64,000 nt of DNA, taken from assembly GCA_034189125.1 (NCBI GenBank), contig JAXHVB010000006.1, forward strand, positions 1 through 64,000, given 5' to 3'. The notes below the pieces were generated by a model that was given only the letters and a program-made list of their open reading frames with translations, searched no databases and was not told the origin of the DNA. The position numbers and the translations under genes are program-made. This DNA is from UBA5862 sp002408105 (GTDB lineage Bacteria > Pseudomonadota > Gammaproteobacteria > Pseudomonadales > UBA5862). This document shows, piece by piece, positions 17,424 through 25,921 of the stretch (the stretch's first letter is position 1; every line of letters starts with the position of its first letter).

Positions 17424-18072
17424 GTCTTGCCTCCATACAGCGAACGGCCCTTGATGCCGCCAGGCTGCAAAGCAGAAAGAAAGCGCCGACAAGGGTCAGC
17501 GGTTCCAGGTAACGAAACGATTCGGCGCCAATGATCTTGGCGGTCTGGAGCAGCTCCATCACGGTGATGGCAGCCAGCAGTGGGGTTTCCTTGAACAAGG
17601 CGATGAAGTAGTTGCCGAGCGCCGGGATCACAGGGGGGAGGGCCTGCGGCAACACGACATGACACCAAATTTGTGCGGGCTTGAAGTTGAGAGCGCGGGC
17701 TGCGTCCCATTGGGATTCGGGTACCCCCTCGATTCCCGCCCGGTACACCTCGGCCACAAAAGGCGCGTAGTGGACACCGAGGGCGACAACACCGGTGGTC
17801 AGGGCCGAGATTTGGACGCCGGTTGAAGGCAGCAGATAGAACCACGCGAACAGCTGCACCAGCAGTGGCGTGGTGCGCACTGCCTCCATCACCCAGCGTG
17901 CAGCCCAGGAAAGCGGCCCTGGGGTTCGGCGCAACAGTTCGCCAGCAAGGCCGAGCGCCAGCGCCAGGAGCATTCCCAGCACGGCCGCTTGCAGGCTGAT
18001 CCAGGCCGCTCGGGCCAGTTCCGGGGCAATCTCAAGGCAGTAGCCCCAGTCCCAGGTGAGTTGGTCAGGCAC
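17407..18072 (-). CDS. ehuD: Ectoine-type ABC transporter permease
   Basis: The 221-residue permease of the HisMQ type has about five membrane spans and the EAA loop region around DAARALNFKPAQIWCHVVLPQALPPVIPALGNYFIALFKETPLL. A GTG at 18072 is chosen, with GGAG 8 bases upstream, giving an 8-base overlap with the end of ehuC. The upstream open frame is Arg/Cys-rich and unlike a membrane protein. It pairs with ehuC to form the heterodimeric channel. Confidence 0.85.
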   Translation of the reverse strand: MPDQLTWDWGYCLEIAPELARAAWISLQAAVLGMLLALALGLAGELLRRTPGPLSWAARWVMEAVRTTPLLVQLFAWFYLLPSTGVQISALTTGVVALGVHYAPFVAEVYRAGIEGVPESQWDAARALNFKPAQIWCHVVLPQALPPVIPALGNYFIALFKETPLLAAITVMELLQTAKIIGAESFRYLEPLTLVGAFFLLCSLAASRAVRCMEARLARPS

Positions 18073-18724
18073 GCCCCTGGCTCCTTGCCAGACAGCGTTC
18101 GAGCCAGCGTACGCTTTGCCCCAGCATCCAGGCGACCGTGAAGTAGAGCACCAAAACCAGCCCGAACACCTCGGCAGTTTGCAGGGTCGAGGCGCGCAAC
18201 ACCTGGGCCTGAAAGGTGAGGTCCGCAAGGGTGATGAGCGAGACCAGGGCAGTGCTTTTTAACAGTTCGATCGCGAGGTTGCCGAAAGGCGGCATCATCG
18301 CGGGCAGGGCTTGCGGGAGGCGGATGTGCCACAGGGTCTGACGCTCGGTAAGGTTGAGCGCGGCAGCCGCCTCGGCCTGTTCCTGGGGCACTGCAGCGAG
18401 TGCGCCCCGCACGACTTCGGCCCCATAGGCGCCGATGTTGAGCCCCAGCACGACAATGGCTGCGGGCATGGCCTCAATGTGCAGCCCGAAAATGGGCAGG
18501 GCGTAGTACACCCAAAACAGCTGTACCAGTGCTGAAGTACCGCGGAACAGGTCGATGTAGGCGCGCGCCAGGGCGCGGACTGCACGGTGGTTGCTGCTGA
18601 TTCCGAGCCCGGCGGTGAACGCTGCACAGGTCGCCACCACCAGTCCCGCGGCGGTGATTTGCAGCGTCACGCCCAAGCCTTTCAACAGCAGTGGCAACAA
18701 CTCGGTCAATGAAGACAGCAGCAT
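18065..18724 (-). CDS. ehuC: Ectoine-type ABC transporter permease
   Basis: The 219-residue inner-membrane permease has about five hydrophobic spans. Its EAA motif region is EAAAALNLTERQTLWHIRLPQALPAMMPPFGNLAIELLKSTALVSLI. Its relation to ehuD is the usual two-permease pair of polar amino-acid and ectoine importers. It starts 21 bases after ehuB. Confidence 0.87.
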   Translation of the reverse strand: MLLSSLTELLPLLLKGLGVTLQITAAGLVVATCAAFTAGLGISSNHRAVRALARAYIDLFRGTSALVQLFWVYYALPIFGLHIEAMPAAIVVLGLNIGAYGAEVVRGALAAVPQEQAEAAAALNLTERQTLWHIRLPQALPAMMPPFGNLAIELLKSTALVSLITLADLTFQAQVLRASTLQTAEVFGLVLVLYFTVAWMLGQSVRWLERCLARSQGRA

Positions 18725-18745
18725 GGCGGTTGAAACGGATAGCTG

Positions 18746-19684
18746 TCAGTGCGCTGCGGCTTGGTTTGTGCAGAGGGTCTCTGCCGCCACTCCACCTGGC
18801 AGAGTGGCTTCGGAAAACCCGAACGGAGCCACAGCCCGCAGGTGCGCCTCGGTGCCCAGCACCTGCTTGAGGCGTTCATTGATGGCCGCGAGTAGATCAG
18901 TGTCCTGGGTGCGTAGACCCAAGGCCCCGTAGCCGACCTGCTCTTGCCCTTCGATCACCGGATTCTCAAATGGCACGGCTTGTTCGAAAGCCGTTGTCTC
19001 GCTGCGCTCGAGCAGGTCCGCAATCGTCAGGGCGGTGCCCGCGTAGGCATCAATGCGCCCTGCCTCCAGGGCGGCGAGGGCACTCGGGTTGTCGGGCAAC
19101 ACAACGATGCGCTCGGACGAGATGCCGAGGGTGCGAGCGAAACCGAGTTCAACCGTTCCGGCGACCACGCCAAGGCGGGCATCCGGATGCTCGCGCACAT
19201 CGGTGTAGCTGTGCAGGTTCATTGGGTTGCCGGCAGGCACCAAAAAACCCTCGTCGACCCTGTACGTGGGGTTAGAAAACGCGATCTCCCGACAGCGTGC
19301 AGGGGTGATGTACATGCCCGCTGCGATCATGTCGAACCGGCCGGCCTTGAGGCCAGGAATCAGCGCGCCGAACTCGGTGAGTACACCCTCCACCTGATCG
19401 ACGCCAAGGTCGCGCAGCACCAACCGGGCCACCGCGGGGGCCTCGCCGCTCAGCATTCCGGTTTGCGGGTCCATGTAGGCGTAGGGCGCTTCGTTCGCGA
19501 AGCCCACACGCACAACACCGGTGCGGGTGATGCGGTCGAGTGTCGACTCGTCGGGGGCGCCGCCGCAGGCTGCCAGCAACAAACAACTGGTGAGCCACAA
19601 CCACCGGGCACACAACCTGGGATGGCCGAGCGGATGAAAGGCGCGCAGGCGCCGTGGGCGGCGCAAGTATCGGGTCACACTCAC
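18746..19684 (-). CDS. ehuB: Ectoine/hydroxyectoine-type substrate-binding lipoprotein
   Basis: The 312-residue family 3 solute-binding protein resembles Sinorhizobium EhuB over its length. Shared segments are SGEAPAVARLVLRDLGV, EFGALIPGLKAGRFDMIAAGMY, the RCREIAFSNP helix, GNPMNLHSYTDV, RIVVLPDNPSAL and a C-terminal Cys near the end. Unlike the soluble rhizobial protein it has a lipobox (LLLAAC-G), so it should be membrane-anchored. Gly at +2 does not call for inner-membrane retention. The start is GTG 19684, overlapping the TGA of the DUF748 gene as GTGA. This suggests translational coupling. Confidence 0.85.
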   Translation of the reverse strand: MSVTRYLRRPRRLRAFHPLGHPRLCARWLWLTSCLLLAACGGAPDESTLDRITRTGVVRVGFANEAPYAYMDPQTGMLSGEAPAVARLVLRDLGVDQVEGVLTEFGALIPGLKAGRFDMIAAGMYITPARCREIAFSNPTYRVDEGFLVPAGNPMNLHSYTDVREHPDARLGVVAGTVELGFARTLGISSERIVVLPDNPSALAALEAGRIDAYAGTALTIADLLERSETTAFEQAVPFENPVIEGQEQVGYGALGLRTQDTDLLAAINERLKQVLGTEAHLRAVAPFGFSEATLPGGVAAETLCTNQAAAH

Positions 19685-22101
19685 AGTTTGATCTCCACAC
19701 GTGGTTGGCTCTGCTCGCTGGCCAGTACCCGCGGCTCGCAGCCATGCAGGCGTTCCTCGGCGATGCCCCGCTCCTGCAGGTGGGCGCGCACGGCGTCTGC
19801 GCGCAGGGAAGCCATATCCAGCAGTTGATCCTGGGTGGCTGCAGCCTTCGGGTCAGCCGGGGTGGGCTGTTGGTCCTTGACCGCACTGGTCTGCTGGGAT
19901 GGTGCTGGTTCCCCGGGGATTGCGGTGCCACAAATCTGCAGGCTGAGGTTGGGTCGCTCGGTCAACAGCGTGGCGATGGTGTTGAGTTGCGCCCGCTCCT
20001 CATCCGAGAGGTTGAGGCCGCCGGGCTCAAAGTGAACGGGCTCGAAGCTCGGGCGCATCACATGGCCGGCCGCATCAGCAGCCAGAAACAGCAGCCCAAA
20101 GGGCTGCACTGCGTACTTCAGGTAGTTGGTGGCGGTCTTGGTAAGGGCCTTGCGGGTCGCCTGTGTGACGAGCGTGGCAATGTCGAAGGTGGGGGAGTTA
20201 AGCTCTCCGGAGACCGGTACGTCAAACTGGATGCGCTGCTGGTTGTCCTCCAGCAGGCTGAGCACCAGGTTGAGGGGCATCGAGAGGCGTTCGTCGGTTC
20301 GCTCGGCCTGTCGGTCGTTGTCTCGGCGAACTTCAACGTGGTTGAGCGTCAGTTGGTTTTCGGCCTCAAAAAAACCCTCGCTCAGTACTGTTTCGTTCTT
20401 CAATGAGACTTGTCCGCGGCTGATGGCATAGCCGCTTGCGGACCGCACATAGGGAGAAAAGTGGCTGAGGTCCAGGTGTCGTAGCTGGATGGCCAAATTG
20501 CCCGTGGGCGCCCGCGTGAGCAGGGTTCCCTCGGCTGAAGCACTGAGTTTCGCCTGGTTGATGCTTCCCGCCAGTTCCACAGCCATTGGCTTGCCTGCGC
20601 GACCGGTCTCGAGGTCGGTGGCGACCAGTTGGTCGATAATGAGGGTTGAGGTGGTGTGGGGGGGCATCGCCCGGTCATGGAGGGCCAGCTTGGCACCACC
20701 AGTAAGTTCGAGCCGGTCCACCACCAGGTGTGGTGCTGCGACCGGGTTGGGGCGGGCCTGGCCCGCGTTCGCTTCGGTGTCGGTGCTGGAGGGTGCGTCC
20801 GCCTGCGGGCGCTGGTTCGCAGTGGGTGCGGCGGCGGTGGGCAGCAGAAGGTTTCCCTCGGGGCCACGCACGAGTTGGCCGTCGAAGCCATCGAGCCGAA
20901 GGCGCTCGAGGCGCAGGTCGCTCAGCCCCGTGAGCCTGAGGCCGGACAGTTCCAGCGCACGCCACGCCAGCTGGGACTGGTCCGCCTCAACCAGTCGAAG
21001 CGCCCCCGCCTTGACGGCGCCGCTGGCCTGCAGGGCGCCCACAGGTACTTTCGCGTCGGGGTTCAGCTGGGCATAGAGCTCGGCGTCGAGAAGCAGTTGG
21101 GCCAGGCTCAGCTGGGTGTCCAGCCGCTGGACCTCAGCCTCACTGACTTCGATGACGCCAGTGAGATCGAGCTGCTGGCCCGGCACCTGCTCGGGCGCGC
21201 GCAGGTGCGCCCGGCCGGTGTAGGTCAGCTGTCGAGCCCCTGCTGTGGTTGGTGCGTCTGAGCCGGCCTCGAGTCTCAGCGCACGCAGGCGCAACTGGCC
21301 TTCTACGTTGACATCGGGGTGTTCGCTACCGATGCGCAATCGTGTGTCGAGGTCGGTGTCGAGCTGGCCATCGCGCAGGACCAAGGGGAGCTCCGGAATC
21401 CAGGCCAGCAGTGGAGGCAGGTCGAGATCGCGCACCTGCAGGCTGACCTCGGCGTTGATTGGACGCGCAAGGGGCGTGCCTTCGACCTGCAGCTGAATGG
21501 GGGCGCCATTCAGCTGCAGGTCGGCCTGCAGGCGCGTGGGAGTCTCTGGCGCAGTGGTGTTCAGGTCCGCTGCCTCCAATGACGCGACCTGGATCCGCAG
21601 GTTGGCTCCGTTGCCTGCGACTTCGATGGCCAGGTCTTCCACCCGCAGCCGCTGCAGTACGAGGCTCCAGGGTTCTCTGCGTTCTGCTTCGGGTGGGTCG
21701 GACTCGTCGGTTGGCTCGAGGGCAATGCCGGCGATGCGCACCGCGCCTTCCTGGGGCACTTCGACCGTTGTCGTGCCGCCGCGCAGCCAGGCGGATTCGA
21801 GCACCAGGGCACGGGAACGCAAGGCACTGAGCGCGAGATCGACACCGACGGATTCGATCTCGCTGGCGGATCCTTCAGGAGGCGTAATGCGCAGGCCACG
21901 CAACTCGACCCAACCTTGAAAGGGCTTCCACCGCAGCTGTTCGAGAGACACCGAGCCCCCGGTACGCGCTTCCAGTGCACCGACCACCATGGCCTTTCCG
22001 ATCAGTGGGATAGACAAGACCAGGGCCAGCAACAGCGCAAGAAGGGCGGCTGGCAGCCAAAGCCACCACCGGGCGAGCCAGGTTTTGGGGATGCGCGTCA
22101 T
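19681..22101 (-). CDS. DUF748 (AsmA-like) envelope protein inside the ectoine operon
   Basis: The 806-residue product has one N-terminal inner-membrane helix (about residues 13-32) and a very long periplasmic region of repeated beta-strands (the DUF748/AsmA-like fold). At its C-terminal end (about 700-806) is an OmpA-like segment, with DEERAQLNTIATLLTERPNLSLQI followed by RADAVRAHLQERGIAEERL. AsmA-clan proteins such as TamB, YhdP and YdbH bridge the envelope and move phospholipid; DUF748 itself has no settled role. It starts 53 bases after ask_ect, and its stop overlaps the ehuB start. This places it between ectoine synthesis and uptake genes. A link to osmotic envelope remodelling is my inference. 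Confidence 0.85.
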   Translation of the reverse strand: MTRIPKTWLARWWLWLPAALLALLLALVLSIPLIGKAMVVGALEARTGGSVSLEQLRWKPFQGWVELRGLRITPPEGSASEIESVGVDLALSALRSRALVLESAWLRGGTTTVEVPQEGAVRIAGIALEPTDESDPPEAERREPWSLVLQRLRVEDLAIEVAGNGANLRIQVASLEAADLNTTAPETPTRLQADLQLNGAPIQLQVEGTPLARPINAEVSLQVRDLDLPPLLAWIPELPLVLRDGQLDTDLDTRLRIGSEHPDVNVEGQLRLRALRLEAGSDAPTTAGARQLTYTGRAHLRAPEQVPGQQLDLTGVIEVSEAEVQRLDTQLSLAQLLLDAELYAQLNPDAKVPVGALQASGAVKAGALRLVEADQSQLAWRALELSGLRLTGLSDLRLERLRLDGFDGQLVRGPEGNLLLPTAAAPTANQRPQADAPSSTDTEANAGQARPNPVAAPHLVVDRLELTGGAKLALHDRAMPPHTTSTLIIDQLVATDLETGRAGKPMAVELAGSINQAKLSASAEGTLLTRAPTGNLAIQLRHLDLSHFSPYVRSASGYAISRGQVSLKNETVLSEGFFEAENQLTLNHVEVRRDNDRQAERTDERLSMPLNLVLSLLEDNQQRIQFDVPVSGELNSPTFDIATLVTQATRKALTKTATNYLKYAVQPFGLLFLAADAAGHVMRPSFEPVHFEPGGLNLSDEERAQLNTIATLLTERPNLSLQICGTAIPGEPAPSQQTSAVKDQQPTPADPKAAATQDQLLDMASLRADAVRAHLQERGIAEERLHGCEPRVLASEQSQPRVEIKL

Positions 22102-22154
22102 GGCAACGGGTCCTGTTCAGGCCGTGTGCCCGGTGGGGAGTCGGTGTCGGCGGC

Positions 22155-23618
22155 TCACCCCACTGCCACGCGGCCGGTCGGATTGGGTTCTGAGTGGCCC
22201 GCCGGCGCCTGCTGCTGGATCAGCGCACTGTGCAAGGCACGTATCGCTTCTTCATATTGGCTTTCGTCGAGGATCAGCTGCACGTCCACCCAACGGGTCG
22301 AGGTGTGAACAGCGAGCACTTCCACGTTGCGGTCGGCCAGTGCTTGCAGTGTACGGGCCAGCAGGCCCGGTTGGGAGAGGTCGCTGCCGATTGCGGCCAC
22401 CAGTGCCACCTTGCGCACCCGAATGCGCGCGCCCGGATAGTGGCTCTCAAGCGTGTGGGTGATGCGCTTGACCGCCTTCAGGTTACCGGAAACCAAACGG
22501 GTGAGGGTGTTGGCGTTGTTGTGCTGGCTGATGACCTTGACACCGAAACGGCGCACGGTCTCGATCACCTTTGCGTCATAGACTTCGATCTGACCGACCA
22601 TGTCCTGGTCGAACAACGAAATCAGATACACGTTCTTGCGCCCGGCGACGATTTCAACTTGTGGGCTTTCGCTGCAGTATTCGCTGTCGATCAGGGTGCC
22701 GCTGTGGTGCGGCTCGAAGGTGTTCCTCACCCGCAGGGGGATGCCGCGTTGGCGCAGCTTGATGGCTGCGCCAGGGTGAATGGCCTCCATGCCGAGGTTC
22801 GACAGCTGATCTGCGACATCGTAGTTGGTGCGACCGATGGGACAGACCTCGTCTTCTCCGACGATGCGCGGGTCGGCGCTGCTGAGGTGGTATTCCTTGT
22901 GGATGATGGCTTCGCTGGCGCCACTGACCACTGCAATCTGACTGAAGGTGATTTCGCTGTACCCCCGATCGAACTGCGAGATCAGTCCTTCTTTGCACTG
23001 GGCGTATCCCGTCACGATGGGCAGTTCCCGGCTGAGGTCGATGCCCGACAGGCTGCTTGCGATGCGCTCCTGCAAGGGAAGCACCTCGGGGTCACGCCAA
23101 CCGGTCAGGTCCACAAAGCGGGAGTTCACCCCCTGGCGGCGCAGGGCCAGTGCCGTGTTGTGGGCGCTGTGGGCCTCCCCGACTGCGCTGAGCATCTCGC
23201 GCACGGTGGCGAGGTGCTCCTCCAACTGAAAGTGCCCGAACGAGCAGAGCCGATGCAGGTCTAGCAGGCAACTGCGCACCCCTTCCAGCCGCTCCTTTAC
23301 GAAGGCGTCCGCAACCTGCAGGTCCATTTCGTCCTGGAACATCTCGGCGTTGATGGTCGACATCCGCTCACCCACCCGGGTGATAAGGTTGCTCCACTCC
23401 CAGTCGGTGTCTGCGCTGCAGAACAGGCTGTATACACCGGGTTCCCCTGTGCGCTTGTTTTCTAACAGCATGTCGGTGATCCCGCCGAATGCGGAGACCA
23501 CGAAAATCCGGTTGTACAGGGCGCCTTCGGTGCGCCCGCCAATGAGCACATTGTTCATGACTTCGTCGAAGCGGCTCATCGAAGTGCCGCCAATCTTTTC
23601 GACCGTGTGCCGGTTCAT
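22155..23618 (-). CDS. ask_ect: Ectoine-associated aspartate kinase
   Basis: This aspartokinase feeds aspartyl phosphate into ectoine synthesis. The 487-residue product starts VEKIGGTSMSRFDEVMNNVL, the variant of the KFGGTS motif typical of the specialised Ask_Ect enzymes, and ends with ACT domains (about 330-470). Ask_Ect enzymes are reported to be less feedback-inhibited than housekeeping ones. ATG 23618 is preferred: AGGAG is 5 bases upstream and the alignment begins there. An ATG at 23663 overlapping the ectC stop is the alternative. It follows ectC in the operon. Confidence 0.93.
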   Translation of the reverse strand: MNRHTVEKIGGTSMSRFDEVMNNVLIGGRTEGALYNRIFVVSAFGGITDMLLENKRTGEPGVYSLFCSADTDWEWSNLITRVGERMSTINAEMFQDEMDLQVADAFVKERLEGVRSCLLDLHRLCSFGHFQLEEHLATVREMLSAVGEAHSAHNTALALRRQGVNSRFVDLTGWRDPEVLPLQERIASSLSGIDLSRELPIVTGYAQCKEGLISQFDRGYSEITFSQIAVVSGASEAIIHKEYHLSSADPRIVGEDEVCPIGRTNYDVADQLSNLGMEAIHPGAAIKLRQRGIPLRVRNTFEPHHSGTLIDSEYCSESPQVEIVAGRKNVYLISLFDQDMVGQIEVYDAKVIETVRRFGVKVISQHNNANTLTRLVSGNLKAVKRITHTLESHYPGARIRVRKVALVAAIGSDLSQPGLLARTLQALADRNVEVLAVHTSTRWVDVQLILDESQYEEAIRALHSALIQQQAPAGHSEPNPTGRVAVG

Positions 23619-23662
23619 GGGGGCTCCTGCGGAAGGGTCGAGGGGGGGTGCGGTGTCATCCA

Positions 23663-24061
23663 TCAGTCGGAGACCACCTCAGCGTCTAGCGCATAGGCAC
23701 CGTCCGCGCCGTGAACTTCGTTTCCTTTGAGTGGCGGGTTGAACACGCACGCCAAGGTCAATTCGCTCTGGGCGTAGACGATGTGCAGGTCGTGCTGGTC
23801 AAGGATGTACACCGTGCCAGGGGCAATTGGATAGACCTTGTCATCGGCCAGGGTTTTGACTTCGCCTTCTCCAGCAATGCAGTACACCGACTCGAGGTGG
23901 TTCTTATAGTGCATGCGTGTTTCGGTACCGGCATAGATGGTGGTGATGTGGAACGAAAACCCCATTTTGTCGGCTTCCAGAAGCAGCCGGGTGCTTTCCC
24001 AGGTTTCGCTTTGAATGCGGCGGGGCCCCTGACGGGCCTGGTCGAGCGTGCGTACGATCAT
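23663..24061 (-). CDS. ectC: Ectoine synthase
   Basis: EctC closes the ring of N-gamma-acetyl-diaminobutyrate to ectoine. The 132-residue cupin keeps the iron ligands known from studied EctC proteins at the same positions: Glu57 (NHLESVYC), Tyr85 (TVYILDQH) and His93 (DLHIVYA). HYKNHLESVYCIAGEGEV and FNPPLKGNEVHGADGAY are family hallmarks. It lies 89 bases after ectB and 44 bases before ask_ect. Confidence 0.97.
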   Translation of the reverse strand: MIVRTLDQARQGPRRIQSETWESTRLLLEADKMGFSFHITTIYAGTETRMHYKNHLESVYCIAGEGEVKTLADDKVYPIAPGTVYILDQHDLHIVYAQSELTLACVFNPPLKGNEVHGADGAYALDAEVVSD

Positions 24062-24150
24062 CTGCGGGAGACTCCATGGGTATGGCGATGGGAAGTCGCG
24101 CCCGCCGGCGCGTCGGGCGCTGGCGGGTGCATTGAACCGGTGGCTGGCGG

Positions 24151-25422
24151 TCAGCGAACTGCGGTGAGACTGCGCGGCAGCGCCTTGGAGAAACTGTTGT
24201 CGAGAACGTCAAGGCCCGCGTTCAGCTCTGCCTCGCTGATGGTCAGCGGGCAAAAGCACTTCACCACTTCGTCCTCTGGGCCTGCGGTTTCGATCACCAG
24301 GCCCTGTTCGAATGCGGCCGTTGTTACAGCGTCGGCGACTGCGCCGCTGCCACAGTCGATTCCCTGCATCATGCCCCGACCCTTTACGCGCATCCCAGCG
24401 CCGGGGTGGCGTGCGAGTATGCGCCGTAGCCGGTCCGCCAGGTGCTCGGATTTGGAGCGCACAGCGGTTGCAAACTGGTCGTCGCTCCAGAACTGTTCGA
24501 TCGCACGGGTCGCGGTGACGAACGCGTGGTTGTTGCCCCGAAAGGTCCCGTTGTGCTCGCCTGGCGCCCATTGGTCGAGCTCAGGTTTCAGCAGGGTGAC
24601 GGCCAAGGGCAGGCCAAAGCCGCTCAGTGATTTTGACAGCGTCACGATGTCAGGCGTGATGCCGGCCGGCTCAAAGCTGAAGAAGGTCCCTGTACGCCCA
24701 CATCCAGCCTGGATGTCGTCGACAATCAGGAGGATTTCGCGCTCGCGACACAGGTGAGCAAGGTGCTGCAGCCACTCGATTCGAGCGACATTCAGGCCGC
24801 CTTCTCCCTGTACGGTCTCGACGATCACGGCGGCTGGCGTGTCAATGCCGCTGCTGTTGTCGTCCAGTGTTTTCTCCAGATAGGACAGGCTGTCCACGTG
24901 TTCGCCCAGGTAGCCATCGAAAGGCATGCGCTCAACGCCGCCCAGGTCGACTCCTGCGCCGCCACGGTGGTGTTGGTTTCCGGTCGCAGCCAGCGCCCCC
25001 AGGGTGACCCCATGGAAGCCGTTGGTGAACGCGACCACTGAAGAGCGGCCGGTGACTTTGCGGGCGATTTTCAATGCGGCCTCAACCGCGTTGGCGCCCG
25101 TGGGCCCGGTGAACTGGACACGGTACTGCAAGCCGCGTGGTGCAAAAATGTGGTCTGCCAGGGCCCGCAGGAACTGCTCCTTTGCGCTGGTATGCAGGTC
25201 CAGCCCGTGGGTCACGCCGTCGGCCTGAATGTACTCGATCAGCGCCGATTTGAGGGCAGGGTGGTTGTGGCCATAGTTCAAGGAGCCTGCGCCGGAGAGG
25301 AAGTCCAAATAGGCGTTGCCGGCTGCATCGTACAGGTGGCTGCCCTGGGCGCGTTCGAACACGACCGGAAACGACCGGGCGTAGCTCTGTACACTTGATT
25401 CAAAGCGTTGAAAGGTTTCCAT
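24151..25422 (-). CDS. ectB: Diaminobutyrate-2-oxoglutarate aminotransferase
   Basis: EctB converts aspartate semialdehyde to L-2,4-diaminobutyrate, with glutamate as amino donor. The 423-residue class III PLP enzyme shows YLDFLSGAGSLNYGHNHP, FTGPTGANAVEAALKIARK, FTNGFHGVTLGALAATGN, DDIQAGCGRTGTFFSFE and the PLP lysine in TLSKSLSGFGLPLA. The start is ATG 25422, preceded by AGGAG 9 bases upstream; the open frame goes on another 71 codons with no protein-like content. It is the first gene of the ectoine operon and divergent from ectR. Confidence 0.97.
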   Translation of the reverse strand: METFQRFESSVQSYARSFPVVFERAQGSHLYDAAGNAYLDFLSGAGSLNYGHNHPALKSALIEYIQADGVTHGLDLHTSAKEQFLRALADHIFAPRGLQYRVQFTGPTGANAVEAALKIARKVTGRSSVVAFTNGFHGVTLGALAATGNQHHRGGAGVDLGGVERMPFDGYLGEHVDSLSYLEKTLDDNSSGIDTPAAVIVETVQGEGGLNVARIEWLQHLAHLCREREILLIVDDIQAGCGRTGTFFSFEPAGITPDIVTLSKSLSGFGLPLAVTLLKPELDQWAPGEHNGTFRGNNHAFVTATRAIEQFWSDDQFATAVRSKSEHLADRLRRILARHPGAGMRVKGRGMMQGIDCGSGAVADAVTTAAFEQGLVIETAGPEDEVVKCFCPLTISEAELNAGLDVLDNSFSKALPRSLTAVR

Positions 25423-25622
25423 GGTGGATAACTCCTGGGTCAGGGTTCGGCTGACAGAAGGTGCGGTTTGTTGTGCCGCGGGGTGCTCGCCGGGGCGGCG
25501 GCTGGAGTTGCCGGGGGTGGCGACCGGAGCTTGGACTGGCGGCAAGCGACAGGGGTTGAGGTTCCTCGTGCGGTACCTGTTTGGAGGGCCGATCGAGGGG
25601 GTGGCTGAATCATGGTGCGCAA

Positions 25623-25651
25623 AGATTAGTGGCAAATTACTTAGATGTCAA
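25623..25651 (-). promoter_or_regulatory. Sigma-70 promoter for the ectoine operon
   Basis: On the minus strand a perfect TTGACA (25646-25651) is followed after 17 bases by TAATCT (25623-25628). It is the best promoter in the region and points to ectB. The spacer contains CTAAGT-AATTTGCC-ACTAA, a partly symmetric element of the general kind MarR-family EctR proteins bind over the -10 region. The predicted leader is about 190 bases. Confidence 0.5.
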
Positions 25652-25725
25652 AGAAAATGGTGCCCAGCCAACTGGAGGAACGCGTGTTTGCTGTGAGATG
25701 AGATCGATTTGGACAGCGACATATC

Positions 25726-25741
25726 CATTTGTGTGCAAATG
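25726..25741. promoter_or_regulatory. Candidate EctR operator, perfect inverted repeat
   Basis: CATTTG and CAAATG are exact reverse complements around TGTG. The element lies between the two divergent promoters. The half-element GCAAAT recurs at 25632-25637 inside the ectB promoter spacer. MarR proteins bind such short palindromes as dimers; binding here is inferred. Confidence 0.35.
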
Positions 25742-25800
25742 AATCGGAAGGCCCGCCTGTCTCGGGTGTGCTGTTTGCGCTCGCGGTGTACCGAATCCCC

Positions 25801-25828
25801 TTGGTGTCCGGCGACAAGGGGGTAAAAT
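25801..25828 (+). promoter_or_regulatory. Candidate promoter for ectR
   Basis: TTGGTG (25801-25806) and TAAAAT (25823-25828) are spaced 16 bases apart, reading towards ectR. This would give a leader of about 85 bases. The match is moderate. Confidence 0.35.
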
Positions 25829-25921
25829 GAAGCGGCGCGGAGGCGAGGGCGCGCCACGGCGTGGTGGCACAGGGCTTGCTGATCTTCCGGACCGGAAGGG
25901 CCGGCATGCACTGAGGGGGCA

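Larger units (their letters stand above)
25423..25921. promoter_or_regulatory. Divergent control region ectB / ectR
   Basis: These 499 bases carry no convincing gene. The middle (about 25615-25745) is clearly A/T-richer than its surroundings. It holds a sigma-70 promoter towards ectB, a perfect inverted repeat and a candidate promoter towards ectR, listed separately. The ectB leader would be about 190 bases, which leaves room for post-transcriptional control, though I see no known riboswitch. Confidence 0.6.
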
